NCBI GenBank assembly: GCA_902561765.1
Contig: CACEQR010000001.1
Coordinates: 1-64,000, forward strand
Origin: an uncultured Pelagibacteraceae bacterium
GTDB taxonomy: Bacteria; Pseudomonadota; Alphaproteobacteria; Pelagibacterales; Pelagibacteraceae
Direction of reading: 5' to 3'
Length of the DNA stretch: 64,000 nt
Below, in pieces: positions 9,492-18,610 of this stretch. The notes below the pieces were generated by a model. It saw only the letters and a program-made list of their open reading frames with translations, was not told the origin of the DNA and ran no database searches. Position numbers and translations under genes: made by a program. Within the stretch, counting starts at the first letter, position 1. Each line of letters begins with the position of its first letter.

Positions 9492-10421
9492 ATGAAAATA
9501 TTAGGAATTGGAAACGCTATTGTAGATGTAATTTGTAAAGTAGAAGATGATTTTATTACTAAAAATAATTTAACAAAAAGCACTATGAAATTAATTTTTG
9601 ACGATAAAGAATTTAAAGACTTATATTCTAATCTAAAGATTGAAAAAACTGTATCAGGAGGTTCGGTAGCTAACTCAATTGTAGGTTTGTCTCAACTTGG
9701 AAATGAAGTTGGTTTTATTGGTAAAATAAATGATGATGAACTTGGTGGTAAATATGAAGATGGCTTGAAACAGGAAAAAGTTAAATATTTTTATTCAAAG
9801 AAAAAAGAAGATTTACCAACTGGAACTTGCTTAATTTTAGTCACACCAGATTCTGAAAGAACAATGTGCACTTTTTTAGGTACAGCAGGAAAAATAAATG
9901 AAAATGATGTAAGCTCAGATGCAATTAAGCAAAGTGGTTTAATATTTCTAGAAGGATACCTATGGGATGAGGGAGAACCAAAAAAAGCTTTTGAAAAAGC
10001 AATTCAAAGTGCAAATAAAGTAGCCATGTCTTTGTCTGACCAGTTTTGTGTTGACCGACACAAGCCTCATTTTTTAGAATTAGTTAAAAATAAATTGGAT
10101 ATAACTTTTGCTAATGAACAAGAAATAATGTCGCTCATAGATGCAAAATCTTTTGATGAGGTAATAAATTTTTCTAAATCTCTTGGTAAAATTATTGTTT
10201 TGACTAGAGGAGAAAAAGGTGCAGTTGCAGTCAATGGAGATGAAATTGTTGAATGTGGAATAAAAGAAGGTCTCAAAATTGTCGATTTAACTGGGGCAGG
10301 TGACCTTTTTGCTGCAGGCTTTTTACACGGACATGTAAATGAAATGTCACTTAAAGAAAGTTTAGATAAAGGCACTGAAATGTCTTCTAAGGTGATTCAA
10401 CAAATTGGTGCTAGGCTTTAA
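9492..10421 (+). CDS. PfkB-family sugar/nucleoside kinase, probably adenosine kinase
   Basis: A 309-residue ribokinase-fold protein. N-terminal 'GIGNAIVDVICKVEDDFI' and 'TVSGGSVANSIVGLSQLG' form the substrate side. The C-terminal 'VDLTGAGDLFAAGFLHG' holds the GAGD anion hole and catalytic Asp. The 'GNAIVDV' start is typical of the adenosine-kinase-like branch found across alphaproteobacteria, so AMP formation from adenosine is the best guess. Substrate cannot be fixed from sequence alone. It is the last gene of the run that begins at grpE. Confidence 0.8.
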   Translation: MKILGIGNAIVDVICKVEDDFITKNNLTKSTMKLIFDDKEFKDLYSNLKIEKTVSGGSVANSIVGLSQLGNEVGFIGKINDDELGGKYEDGLKQEKVKYFYSKKKEDLPTGTCLILVTPDSERTMCTFLGTAGKINENDVSSDAIKQSGLIFLEGYLWDEGEPKKAFEKAIQSANKVAMSLSDQFCVDRHKPHFLELVKNKLDITFANEQEIMSLIDAKSFDEVINFSKSLGKIIVLTRGEKGAVAVNGDEIVECGIKEGLKIVDLTGAGDLFAAGFLHGHVNEMSLKESLDKGTEMSSKVIQQIGARL

Positions 10422-10436
10422 GAGATATATTGATAA

Positions 10437-10547
10437 TTATTTCTTTTTTCTTTTAAAACTTCCTTTACCTTTTTTTGGTTTTACTACTCTTTTTTTATAT
10501 TTTGGAGTAAGTAAATCTTTTGCAATATAATTTTTTTTTTTAATCAA
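10437..10547 (-). CDS. ArfA-like alternative ribosome-rescue micro-protein (36 aa)
   Basis: Too short for the ORF track. The frame reads from TTG at 10547 (preceded by an in-frame stop) to TAA at 10437. The C-terminal half 'KRVVKPKKGKGSFKRKKK' closely resembles the core of E. coli ArfA ('RVEKNKKGKGSYMRK'), which recruits RF2 to stalled non-stop ribosomes. The TTG overlaps the end of the upstream winged-helix gene by eight bases, so translation would be coupled. The first residues are low-complexity lysine and the start is uncertain; the homology is recalled from memory, not computed. Confidence 0.55.
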   Translation of the reverse strand: MIKKKNYIAKDLLTPKYKKRVVKPKKGKGSFKRKKK

Positions 10548-11103
10548 TTATATACCCAGATTTTGAACTTTTTATAAAATCATTATCTTTAAAAACATTC
10601 ATAATTTTTTTTCTCAGCCTATATATATGAGTTTCAACCGTATGAGTTTCTAACTTTGAGTTGTGACCCCAGACCTCTGTTTGTAACTTTGAAATTTTAA
10701 CTGGTTTTTTTGAATTTTTAAGAAAAAAAACAATATTTGCCTCTCTTTCTGTCAAATTTAAGAATTTATCTTCATTAAAAATTTTTCTTGAATTTAAATT
10801 TAACTTATAAGGTCCTAAATATATATCTGATTGTTGGTTATATTTTTTTTTCAAAAAATTAATATTAATATTTTCCACTAATTTTGATAATTCAATAGGA
10901 AGCTGATCAATTACTATATTATTATCTATATCTTTTATTTTTTTGTTTGAAACAACCAAAAAATTATCCATATTAAATAACTTTTGTTGGTCTAATTTAT
11001 TTTTATCTACATTTATTAATTTAAAATTCAGATAATTATCTATTTCCTTTAATATTTGGTAGAGAGTATCAAAGTCATAGATTACTAAAGTTTGATTATT
11101 CAT
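10540..11103 (-). CDS. OmpR-type winged-helix regulator with a degenerate receiver domain
   Basis: A 187-residue protein. The C-terminal part ('LTEREANIVFFLKN' through 'VETHIYRLRKKI' and 'SKSGYIID') is a clear Trans_reg_C winged helix with its recognition helix. The N-terminal 100 residues look like a shortened receiver fold, but I see no acidic pair or phospho-acceptor Asp in a normal context, so phosphorylation is unlikely. It is divergent from the L,D-transpeptidase gene with 13 bases between starts, so it may control that gene. Confidence 0.7.
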   Translation of the reverse strand: MNNQTLVIYDFDTLYQILKEIDNYLNFKLINVDKNKLDQQKLFNMDNFLVVSNKKIKDIDNNIVIDQLPIELSKLVENININFLKKKYNQQSDIYLGPYKLNLNSRKIFNEDKFLNLTEREANIVFFLKNSKKPVKISKLQTEVWGHNSKLETHTVETHIYRLRKKIMNVFKDNDFIKSSKSGYIID

Positions 11104-11116
11104 ATATAATTAAGAT

Positions 11117-11611
11117 ATGACAATTATTCTAAAAAATAAAGAAACTCTTAAATTCGACGATTTTTCTTTTAAATGCAGTATCGGAAAAAATGGATTAAGT
11201 AAGAAAAAAAAAGAAGGCGACAGGAGAACACCAATAGGTTTATTTTCATTGGGAGATCTTTATTATAGGAAAGATCGAAATCCTAAACCAAAAACAAAAC
11301 TAAGATGTTTGCCGATTCAGAAAGAAATGGGTTGGTGTGATGACAAAAGAAGTAAAAGATTTTACAATAAATTAATTAAAATAAATAAAAAAATAAAATA
11401 TGAAAAATTATATAGGAATGATTATAAATATGATTTTATAATACCAATTAATTATAATACTAAAAAGACTAAGTTGGGAAAAGGGAGCGCAATTTTTTTA
11501 CATTTAACTAAAAACTTTAAACCAACTTTAGGATGTGTTGCACTAAAAAAGAAAGATTTTTTGATATTACTAAAATTAATAGGTAAAAAAACTAAAATTA
11601 AATTGAATTAA
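11117..11611 (+). CDS. L,D-transpeptidase family protein (YkuD domain)
   Basis: A 164-residue protein with the YkuD catalytic signature: His in 'IFLHLTKNFKPTLGCVAL' and the nucleophile Cys after 'TLG'. The N-terminal 'GKNGLSKKKKEGDRRTPIG' is the conserved GDxxTPxG-type loop. Such enzymes cross-link peptidoglycan 3-3 or attach proteins to it. No signal peptide is obvious, as is common in this short alphaproteobacterial subfamily. Its end overlaps the convergent PLP protein gene by four bases. Confidence 0.85.
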   Translation: MTIILKNKETLKFDDFSFKCSIGKNGLSKKKKEGDRRTPIGLFSLGDLYYRKDRNPKPKTKLRCLPIQKEMGWCDDKRSKRFYNKLIKINKKIKYEKLYRNDYKYDFIIPINYNTKKTKLGKGSAIFLHLTKNFKPTLGCVALKKKDFLILLKLIGKKTKIKLN

Positions 11612-12270
11612 CTTCTTTGACCAAAAATATCAGAGCCAATTCTTAAATAAGTAGATTTATACTCTAAAGCATTTATATAATCTGAAGACATGCCCATACT
11701 CAATTCTTTCAAGTTAATTAATTCGTTAAGTTCTGTCATTTTTGAAAAAAATTTTGATGAATCTTCTCCAAAAGGGGGAATGCACATTAAACCTATAATA
11801 TTGAGTCCTAAATCTTTTGAAAATTGGTAAAAGTCTAATAAATTTTCCTTCATTATTCCTGATTTTTGAACTTCTTCGCCAAGATTTATTTGTATAAAAA
11901 TTTTAGGTTTTTTATTCTGTTTTTCTTGTTCGTCAGAAATTTTTTTAGCTAACTTTTCGTTATCGAGGGAGTGTATATAATCAAATATTTTTAATGCAAA
12001 CTTTACTTTGTTAGTCTGTAATTTTCCAATTAAATGTAAGTTGATTCTATCATTTTTTGTTTTGATATCTGTCCACTTTTCAATTGCCTCTTGAACCTTA
12101 TTTTCTCCATAGTCAAGATGACCATATTCAACCAACGGTAAGATATGGTCTATCTTAAATGTTTTTGAAACTGCTATTATTTTCGGTATTCTATTTTTAA
12201 TTTTTAATTCTATTAATTTAGAATTGATTGAACTTTGGATAGATATTAAGTTTTGGACTGTTTTATGCAT
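11608..12270 (-). CDS. Pyridoxal-phosphate homeostasis protein (YggS/PLPBP)
   Basis: A 220-residue alanine-racemase-fold protein. 'KIIAVSKTFKIDHILPL' holds the PLP lysine, followed by 'YGENKVQEAIEKW', 'LHLIGKLQTNKVK', 'IQINLGEEVQKSG' and 'LSMGMSSDYINAL', all diagnostic of YggS. The family binds PLP without enzymatic activity and balances vitamin B6 and amino-acid pools. Its start codon lies in an ATGCAT shared head-to-head with the ThiE-like gene. Confidence 0.93.
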   Translation of the reverse strand: MHKTVQNLISIQSSINSKLIELKIKNRIPKIIAVSKTFKIDHILPLVEYGHLDYGENKVQEAIEKWTDIKTKNDRINLHLIGKLQTNKVKFALKIFDYIHSLDNEKLAKKISDEQEKQNKKPKIFIQINLGEEVQKSGIMKENLLDFYQFSKDLGLNIIGLMCIPPFGEDSSKFFSKMTELNELINLKELSMGMSSDYINALEYKSTYLRIGSDIFGQRS

Positions 12271-12792
12271 AAAAATTATTTAAAAAAATATTACTTTATA
12301 GAAAAATTTGAGAAAAGTAATATTGATGTTCAAAAAAAAAATACAGTTATTATTTATAGAAATTATAAAAAAAAATATAAAATTAAAGAAATAATTGATC
12401 TAAAAAATTTCTGCAGAAAAAAAGGGTTAAAGTTTCTAATTTCAAATAATGTAAAGTTATCTATTAAATTAGATCTTGATGGAGCTTATATACCATCATT
12501 TAATCATGATTATCTTCATCTAAGTTATTTTTTGAAAAAAAACTTTATGCTTTTGGGATCTGCACATAATTTGAAGGAATTCAGAATTAAAGAAAAACAA
12601 AATGTAAGTGAAATATTTCTATCTTCTCTATTTAAAAAAAATAATAATTATCTTGGAATAAATAAATTTAAAATAATGTCAAATTATACAAGTAATTCTA
12701 TAATAGCATTAGGTGGTATTTCTAAACAAAACATTAGATTAATTAAGTTAACTAGAGCAACAGGATTTGCTGGTATTTCATACTTTAGATAA
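12265..12792 (+). CDS. Thiamine-phosphate-synthase-like protein (ThiE/TenI fold)
   Basis: About 175 residues from ATG 12265; the track's 12253 start is a TTG inside the divergent gene. 'FCRKKGLKFLISNNVKLSIKLDLDGAYIPS', 'LLGSAHNLKE' and 'IIALGGISKQNI' follow the TMP-synthase barrel, but several substrate-binding positions look altered and the protein is short. It could be a diverged ThiE or a TenI-like regulator. In alphaproteobacteria such ThiE-like genes often sit beside yggS. It ends at the bidirectional terminator. Confidence 0.6.
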   Translation: MHKNYLKKYYFIEKFEKSNIDVQKKNTVIIYRNYKKKYKIKEIIDLKNFCRKKGLKFLISNNVKLSIKLDLDGAYIPSFNHDYLHLSYFLKKNFMLLGSAHNLKEFRIKEKQNVSEIFLSSLFKKNNNYLGINKFKIMSNYTSNSIIALGGISKQNIRLIKLTRATGFAGISYFR

Positions 12793-12823
12793 AAAAAAAG
12801 GCCCCTAAAAAGGGGCCCTTTTT
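12791..12823. terminator. Bidirectional rho-independent terminator
   Basis: GGCCCCT (12800-12806) and AGGGGCC (12811-12817) form a perfect 7-bp GC-rich stem with an AAAA loop. An A-tract precedes it and a T-tract follows, so it works in both directions. It lies exactly between the convergent ThiE-like gene and porin gene, and is one of the few strong GC hairpins in the window. Confidence 0.92.
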
Positions 12824-12845
12824 GTATAGATTTGATTCTAATAAA

Positions 12846-13775
12846 TTAGAATGCAAATGTAAAGTTAAGCTCGTATCCAGTGTTATCTGAAGCTTCTACA
12901 CCACCCACGTTATCCATTTGAGCGTGAGTTCCAGAAATTGTCATTCCGCCAGATGTATAAGAGAAACTTATACCAGTAGCATCTTGGTCTTGTGCACTTC
13001 CTTCTTCATCAACTGTTGATTGGTTAACTGAGACCGAAAGATCATCGTTTACAGCATAAGATACACCTAATGCAGTGAAATCTTCGTCGTCAGTTCCTGT
13101 TCCATAGTCAGTTTCGTTCATTTGGTAACCAACTGAGAACGCACCTGCTGTGTAAACTACAGCAAACATTGATAAGTCAGCACTGTTTGAAGCCGCATTG
13201 TTTTCACCCATTGCAGCATATACTGATAAACCATCAATACCTGTGTATAATACACCATAGTCCATAGAACTATCTAGAGAAGATGTTCCATCAGATGGAA
13301 TGTATGATGCTTTAAGTGCTAAACCATCCATTACTGTATAGTCATACACGAATGAGTTTTGCGTGTTAGGATCGTTGTTTGCTGCACCAAATTTTGTTCC
13401 AGCAAATGTAGTTCCATGAGCTTCTTCGTTAGCTGTTGGAGTAACGTCGTCCCAAGCACCGATCGGTCCTGTAGCACCGTCACCAACGTATGTTAATGTA
13501 CCCATTCCATCAGTAGCGATAGCTATTTTGTGAGTATCGATAGCAGCACCGTCAAGCTCTACAGTGTGAGTAATGCTCATACCGTTATCCATATCACCTG
13601 ATGTTGTGAATGTAACTGAGTCAGTCATTGTCCAACCACTACCTTGGTTGTTGTTATCTTGTCCTGTGAAACCAATAGATGTTCCCATAGACACAGATAC
13701 GTCAGCAGCTTGTGCTGATGTAGCAACCAATGCAGTACCTAATGCTGTCAATCCGACTTTTTTTAGATTGTCCAT
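12846..13775 (-). CDS. Outer-membrane porin
   Basis: About 309 residues from the second ATG at 13775. I prefer this to the first ATG (13790) because AAAGGT, a good ribosome-binding site, lies six bases before it and the signal peptide then begins 'MDNLKKVGLTALGTALVA'. Cleavage is likely after 'SAQA'. The mature part has alternating polar/aromatic strands and ends in 'YELNFTFAF' with a terminal Phe, the Bam signal of beta-barrel proteins. It is acidic and Asp/Gly/Ser-rich, unlike the Lys-rich neighbours, as expected for a highly expressed general porin. Confidence 0.88.
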   Translation of the reverse strand: MDNLKKVGLTALGTALVATSAQAADVSVSMGTSIGFTGQDNNNQGSGWTMTDSVTFTTSGDMDNGMSITHTVELDGAAIDTHKIAIATDGMGTLTYVGDGATGPIGAWDDVTPTANEEAHGTTFAGTKFGAANNDPNTQNSFVYDYTVMDGLALKASYIPSDGTSSLDSSMDYGVLYTGIDGLSVYAAMGENNAASNSADLSMFAVVYTAGAFSVGYQMNETDYGTGTDDEDFTALGVSYAVNDDLSVSVNQSTVDEEGSAQDQDATGISFSYTSGGMTISGTHAQMDNVGGVEASDNTGYELNFTFAF

Positions 13776-13995
13776 ATTATTACCTTTCATGTTATGTTTA
13801 ATATTAAACAGGTCTTATTTATCAATAATTTCTAATAATTTCGTATAATTGTTATTTTTAGATGTTTATTTTATAAAAGTGTGATATTTTTACATCACTA
13901 ATAAGTCTTATTTTACATAGTTTTTTGCAATTATTAGAAGAATTTCTTTTAATTTTTAGATTTTTTAATTTATTAGTATTTTTAAGGAATTATTA
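13776..13995. promoter_or_regulatory. Divergent promoter region of porin and DUF3576 lipoprotein
   Basis: About 220 AT-rich bases between two divergent starts. It contains the palindromes AATAAG-T-CTTATT (13900-13912) and GTGAT-N8-ATCAC (13881-13898), and the word GTCTTATTT appears twice (about 13813 and 13906). These could be regulator sites for the porin, for example OmpR-type, but I cannot assign them to a factor. Confidence 0.35.
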
Positions 13996-14559
13996 ATGTC
14001 TAATTTTAAAAATTTATTTGGCATATTTTTTTTAGGTCTCGCTCTAACTATACTCAATGGTTGTGCGGGTTTTAATCAAACTGATGCACGTAAGTTCCCT
14101 CCAAATCCCGAATTAAGAGTTAAAAAAAATATTGAGGAAGGAAGGGGTTTCAGATTGGACAGTGCAATAAAAGGAAATATGAAAGGTGGAGATTTCCTTT
14201 TTGCAAGTGCCAATGAACTTTGGAGAGCTTCTCTTGACACAATAGATTTCATGCCACTTTCTTCTGTAAACTATAGTGGAGGTATAATTATAACTGACTG
14301 GTATACAGACGAAGAAAACATAGATGAGTCCGTAAAAATTAGTATACGTTTTTTAACTAATGAAGTTAGAGCTGACGCTCTTGATATTAAAGTATTTTAC
14401 AAAAAATGTAATCAAGTTGCTAGTTGTAAAATATCACAAAAAACTGGATCATTAGTTGCTGAATTAAAAAAAGAGATATTAACTAAAGCAACAATTTATA
14501 AAAAAGAAAAAAAGGAAAAAAACTTTAGAGAATATAACACGGAGATTTTTAAGGACTAA
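13996..14559 (+). CDS. DUF3576-family lipoprotein
   Basis: A 187-residue protein with signal peptide and lipobox 'LNGC' (Cys about residue 23). The body ('GGDFLFASANELWRASLDTIDFMPLSSVNYSG' split by 'IITDWYTDEE') matches the alphaproteobacterial DUF3576 family. Its genes typically sit directly upstream of leuS, as here. Function unknown; the lipobox places it in the envelope. Confidence 0.82.
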   Translation: MSNFKNLFGIFFLGLALTILNGCAGFNQTDARKFPPNPELRVKKNIEEGRGFRLDSAIKGNMKGGDFLFASANELWRASLDTIDFMPLSSVNYSGGIIITDWYTDEENIDESVKISIRFLTNEVRADALDIKVFYKKCNQVASCKISQKTGSLVAELKKEILTKATIYKKEKKEKNFREYNTEIFKD

Positions 14560-14612
14560 TTTGAATAATTCCTTAGAAATTAAACTAAAAACCTAACTTA
14601 AAAAATTAAAAA

Positions 14613-17168
14613 GTGACTTCCACAGAAAGATATAACTTTAAAACTGTTGAACAAAAGTGGCAGGAAAAATGGCATAAATCAAAGGCTTTTTCATCTAAAA
14701 TAGACAAGGATAAAGAGAAATTTTATTGTCTTGAGATGTTTCCATATCCATCAGGAAAAATACACATGGGCCATGTCAGAAATTATACAATTGGAGATGT
14801 TTTATCTAGATATAAATCTTTAAAAGGTTTTAATGTTTTGCATCCAATGGGATGGGACGCGTTTGGTATGCCGGCTGAAAATGCTGCAAGAGAAAATAAT
14901 TTAGATCCAAAAGAATGGACTAATAAAAACATAGCAACCATGAAGGGACAATTACAAAGACTTGGGCTTTCGATAGATTGGGATAGAGAAATTTCAACAT
15001 GTTCAGAAGAATATTATAAACATCAACAATTATTCTTTTTAGAGCTTTACGAGAAAGGTTTAGTATACAGAAAAGAAAATTATGTAAACTGGGACCCAGT
15101 AGATCAAACAGTGCTTGCCAATGAGCAGGTAATCGATGGAAAAGGTTGGCGATCAGGAGCAACAGTTGAACGTAAAAAATTAAATCAATGGTTTTTTAAG
15201 ATTTCTAAATTTTCACAAGAACTTCTTGATGATCTAGAGAAGTTAGAAGAATGGCCAAACAAAGTTAAAATAATGCAAAAAAATTGGATAGGTAAATCTT
15301 TTGGATGTGAAATTTCTTTTCAAACAGAAGGGGATCTACCTGTTAAAAATATTAAGTGTTTCACAACAAGACCAGACACTTTATTTGGTTTTTCTTTTCT
15401 GGCCCTTTCGGTTGATCATGAAATTTCTAAATACTTTTCTGAAAGTAAAGAATTTCAAGAGTTTAAAAAAGAATGCTCTAAAACTGGAACTACCGAAGAG
15501 GCAATTGCGATAGGAGAAAAAATAGGTTTTAAAACAAATTTAATGGCAATTAACCCATTAGATCCAAGTCAAAAAGTTCCGGTTTTCTTTGCAAATTTCG
15601 TATTAATGGATTACGGATTTGGAGCTGTATTTGGATGTCCAGCGCATGATCAAAGAGACTTTGATTTTGCATCAAAATATAAACTAGAAATTAAAACTGT
15701 TGTAAGACCTCTTGAAGAAAGCGATAAATATAAAGTTCAAAATGAAGCATATACCGGGACTGGGGTGATAATAAATTCAGAGTTTCTTAATGGATTAAAG
15801 GTTCCAGGAGAGTCAATTCAAAAGACAATTGATATTTTAGAAGAAAAAAAAATTGGTAATAAGAAAATTAATTTTAGATTAAAAGATTGGGGGGTTTCAA
15901 GACAAAGATATTGGGGATGTCCAATACCGATGGCGTACGATCAAGATGGAAATATAACTCCAATCCCAAAAAAAGATTTACCAGTAAAACTTCCTGAAAA
16001 TGTAAATTTAAATTCTAAAGGTAATCCATTAGACTCTATAAATGAGTGGAGAAATATCGAGATTGATGGAAAAAAATATATTAGAGAAACTGATACACTA
16101 GATACATTTGTATGCTCATCTTGGTATTATCTGAGATTTTGTTCTCCTCAAGAAAAAAATTACGGGTACAATAAAGATGATATTGATTATTGGATGCCTG
16201 TTGATCAATACATAGGCGGAGTAGAACATGCAATTTTACATTTGCTATATTCGCGTTTTTTTATGAAAGCATTGGGATACAAAAATGTAGAATTTAAATT
16301 TAATGAACCATTTCATGGATTATTTACTCAAGGAATGGTTTGCCATGAAACATACAAAGATCAAAATAATAATTGGCTAAGTCCAGATGATGTAGAATTA
16401 ATTGGTGACAAATTCCAAAAAAAAAATGATCCTAACAATAAAGTAAAAGTCGGTCCATCTGAGTCTATGTCAAAATCAAAGAAAAATGTAATAGATCCTG
16501 AAAATATAATTAATAGTTATGGAGCAGATGCAGTTAGGTTATTTATATTATCCGATAGTCCACCTGCAAAAGATGTGCAATGGTCAGAACAAGGAATGGT
16601 TGCATCTTATAAATTTTTACAAAAGTTGTGGACACTACATGGCAAAATCAAAAAAAAGTTAGAGATAAAAGAAAAATATAATGACGAAAATAATAATTTA
16701 GAAAAGTTTACCAATCAAATGATTAGTAGAATAACTAATAATTTAGAAAATTTTAATTATAACGTGATCATAGCAAATATTTATGAAACATATAACTTTT
16801 TAAATAAAGAAATTGAAAAGAAAATGGATATTAATAATCTTAAAACAAATTATATTAAATTGTTAATATTGTTTTCTCCTGCTGTACCACATTATACTTC
16901 GGAATGTCTTGAGGAAATCAATGGTAAAAATACAATAAGTTGGCCAGAGGCTAATAAAGATCTTTTAGTAGAAGATAAAATAGATTATGTAATTCAAATA
17001 AATGGAAAAAAAAGAGCTATTTTAAATGAAAATAGAGACATTGATCAAGAAAGCCTTTTAACTAAGTTAAAAACTAATAAAGTATCTCAAAAATATTTAA
17101 AAGATAAATCTATCAATAAAATAATTTTTGTTAAGAATAGATTAATTAACCTTTTAATAAATGAATAG
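14613..17168 (+). CDS. leuS: Leucyl-tRNA synthetase
   Basis: An 851-residue class I synthetase of normal length starting with GTG. It carries the HIGH-type motif '[13 protein letters not shown]' near residue 50, the editing domain with '[12 protein letters not shown]', 'CSSWYYLRF', and the KMSKS loop 'SMSKSKKN' near residue 618. It charges tRNA-Leu and edits mischarged products. The last codons overlap the lptE start by eight bases. Confidence 0.98.
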   Translation: MTSTERYNFKTVEQKWQEKWHKSKAFSSKIDKDKEKFYCLEMFPYPSGKIHMGHVRNYTIGDVLSRYKSLKGFNVLHPMGWDAFGMPAENAARENNLDPKEWTNKNIATMKGQLQRLGLSIDWDREISTCSEEYYKHQQLFFLELYEKGLVYRKENYVNWDPVDQTVLANEQVIDGKGWRSGATVERKKLNQWFFKISKFSQELLDDLEKLEEWPNKVKIMQKNWIGKSFGCEISFQTEGDLPVKNIKCFTTRPDTLFGFSFLALSVDHEISKYFSESKEFQEFKKECSKTGTTEEAIAIGEKIGFKTNLMAINPLDPSQKVPVFFANFVLMDYGFGAVFGCPAHDQRDFDFASKYKLEIKTVVRPLEESDKYKVQNEAYTGTGVIINSEFLNGLKVPGESIQKTIDILEEKKIGNKKINFRLKDWGVSRQRYWGCPIPMAYDQDGNITPIPKKDLPVKLPENVNLNSKGNPLDSINEWRNIEIDGKKYIRETDTLDTFVCSSWYYLRFCSPQEKNYGYNKDDIDYWMPVDQYIGGVEHAILHLLYSRFFMKALGYKNVEFKFNEPFHGLFTQGMVCHETYKDQNNNWLSPDDVELIGDKFQKKNDPNNKVKVGPSESMSKSKKNVIDPENIINSYGADAVRLFILSDSPPAKDVQWSEQGMVASYKFLQKLWTLHGKIKKKLEIKEKYNDENNNLEKFTNQMISRITNNLENFNYNVIIANIYETYNFLNKEIEKKMDINNLKTNYIKLLILFSPAVPHYTSECLEEINGKNTISWPEANKDLLVEDKIDYVIQINGKKRAILNENRDIDQESLLTKLKTNKVSQKYLKDKSINKIIFVKNRLINLLINE

Positions 17169-17643
17169 ATTAATAATAAAAATAATATTTCTAATTTATA
17201 TTTCTTTCAGTCTTTCTTGCTCCTATGAGCCACTTTATTCTGGAAAAAGTTATAATTTTGGAATTGAAAAAATAAAGTTTGAGGAAAAGGGCGAAAAGGA
17301 TGCAAATAAAATAATAGAGAACAAATTTAAACTTATTCAAGAAGTAAATGATAAAAATTTTAGAAAATATACGCTTTTAATAAAAACTTCAAAAATTAAA
17401 AAAATAGTTTCAAAGGACTCCAAAGGCGATCCAGTAAAATTTGAATTAGTATTAATTGCAGATTTTGAGGTTATAGAAAATGAAAAAATATTATTAGACA
17501 AGAAAATCGAAAGAAAAAATATATACGATAATAAATCTGATAAGTTTAAACTAGAACAAACAGAAAAAATTATAATAGAAAATCTTGCTAGTAGTATTAG
17601 CGATATGATACTTTCTTCAATAATAATCCTTAATGATAATTAA
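17161..17643 (+). CDS. lptE: LPS-assembly lipoprotein LptE-like
   Basis: A 160-residue protein with a signal peptide, a lipobox around 'SLSC' (Cys about residue 20) and the 'YEPLYSG' that follows the acylated Cys in LptE-type proteins. Similarity is otherwise low, but the order leuS-lptE-holA is conserved in proteobacteria. It would plug the LptD barrel that inserts lipopolysaccharide in the outer membrane. It overlaps both neighbours by about ten bases. Confidence 0.7.
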   Translation: MNRLIIKIIFLIYISFSLSCSYEPLYSGKSYNFGIEKIKFEEKGEKDANKIIENKFKLIQEVNDKNFRKYTLLIKTSKIKKIVSKDSKGDPVKFELVLIADFEVIENEKILLDKKIERKNIYDNKSDKFKLEQTEKIIIENLASSISDMILSSIIILNDN

Positions 17644-18610
17644 AAGTTTTGAATTAGAAAAACTCAAATCGACTGAATTAGATATACACTTAATTTATGG
17701 AAACAATGATGGTATAAAGAGAGATATTATAAATAATTATTATTTAAAAAATTTTAAAGGTGATATTTTAAAGTATGAAGAACAAGAAATTTTACAAAAT
17801 AATGAAGAAATAATATCAAGTTTATTAACTAAATCTCTTTTCGAAAATAGTAAAATAATTATAATTTCAAGAGCTACAGATAAATTACTAAATTTTGTTC
17901 AAGATATTTTAGAAAGAGAAATATTAGAAACTAAAATTATAATAAAATCACCAAATTTAGACAAAAAATCTAAACTTAGAAATCTATTTGAAAAAGATAA
18001 AAAGGTAATATGCACACCAGTTTATGAAGATGATATTAGATCTCTTAGCTCTGTACTACAAAACTTTTTAAGAGATCATAAATTGAGTATATCTCAAGAG
18101 ATGAAGAATATATTAATCGAAAGATCAAAAGGAGATAGAATTAATTTAAAAAATGAATTAATAAAATTAAAAAATTTGTCTTTAAGTAGAAACAGACTTA
18201 ATGCTGAGGATATAATTAAATTATCGAATTTAGCTGAAAATTATAGTGTATTTGAATTATCCGATAATTACTTAGCCAAAAATTCAAAAAAAGTTTCTAA
18301 TATTCTAAATGAAAACAATTTTTCATCAGAAGATTGTATTTTAATAATTAGAACAATATTAAGCAAATTGAAGAGGCTTTTAAAATTAAGAACTAAAATT
18401 GACAATAATGAAAATATAAATGAAATTATATCTAGTTTTAAACCACCAATTTTTTGGAAAGAAAAAGATATTGTTAAAAAGCAAGTTCAATCGTGGTCTA
18501 CTGAAGAAGTTAAAGAAAAGATAATTAAAATAAATGGTTTAGAAACCTTGGTTAAGAAAAATTCAGTAAATTCAATGCTTTTTGTGTCAGATTTCGTAAG
18601 CAATTACTAA
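17633..18610 (+). CDS. holA: DNA polymerase III subunit delta
   Basis: A 325-residue protein with the HolA pattern: 'IHLIYGNNDGIKRDI' at the start, 'SLFENSKIIIISRA', and a C-terminal collar domain with 'ILIIRTILSKLKRLLKLR'. Delta opens the beta clamp within the clamp loader. It follows lptE, overlapping it by 11 bases, and is convergent with parB with a four-base overlap. Confidence 0.87.
   Translation: MIIKSFELEKLKSTELDIHLIYGNNDGIKRDIINNYYLKNFKGDILKYEEQEILQNNEEIISSLLTKSLFENSKIIIISRATDKLLNFVQDILEREILETKIIIKSPNLDKKSKLRNLFEKDKKVICTPVYEDDIRSLSSVLQNFLRDHKLSISQEMKNILIERSKGDRINLKNELIKLKNLSLSRNRLNAEDIIKLSNLAENYSVFELSDNYLAKNSKKVSNILNENNFSSEDCILIIRTILSKLKRLLKLRTKIDNNENINEIISSFKPPIFWKEKDIVKKQVQSWSTEEVKEKIIKINGLETLVKKNSVNSMLFVSDFVSNY

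Noticed and set aside
13573-13848. 91-codon plus-strand ORF opposite the porin start
   Set aside because: It is a shadow of the Asp/Ser/Thr-rich porin sequence on the other strand and has no ribosome site or family features.
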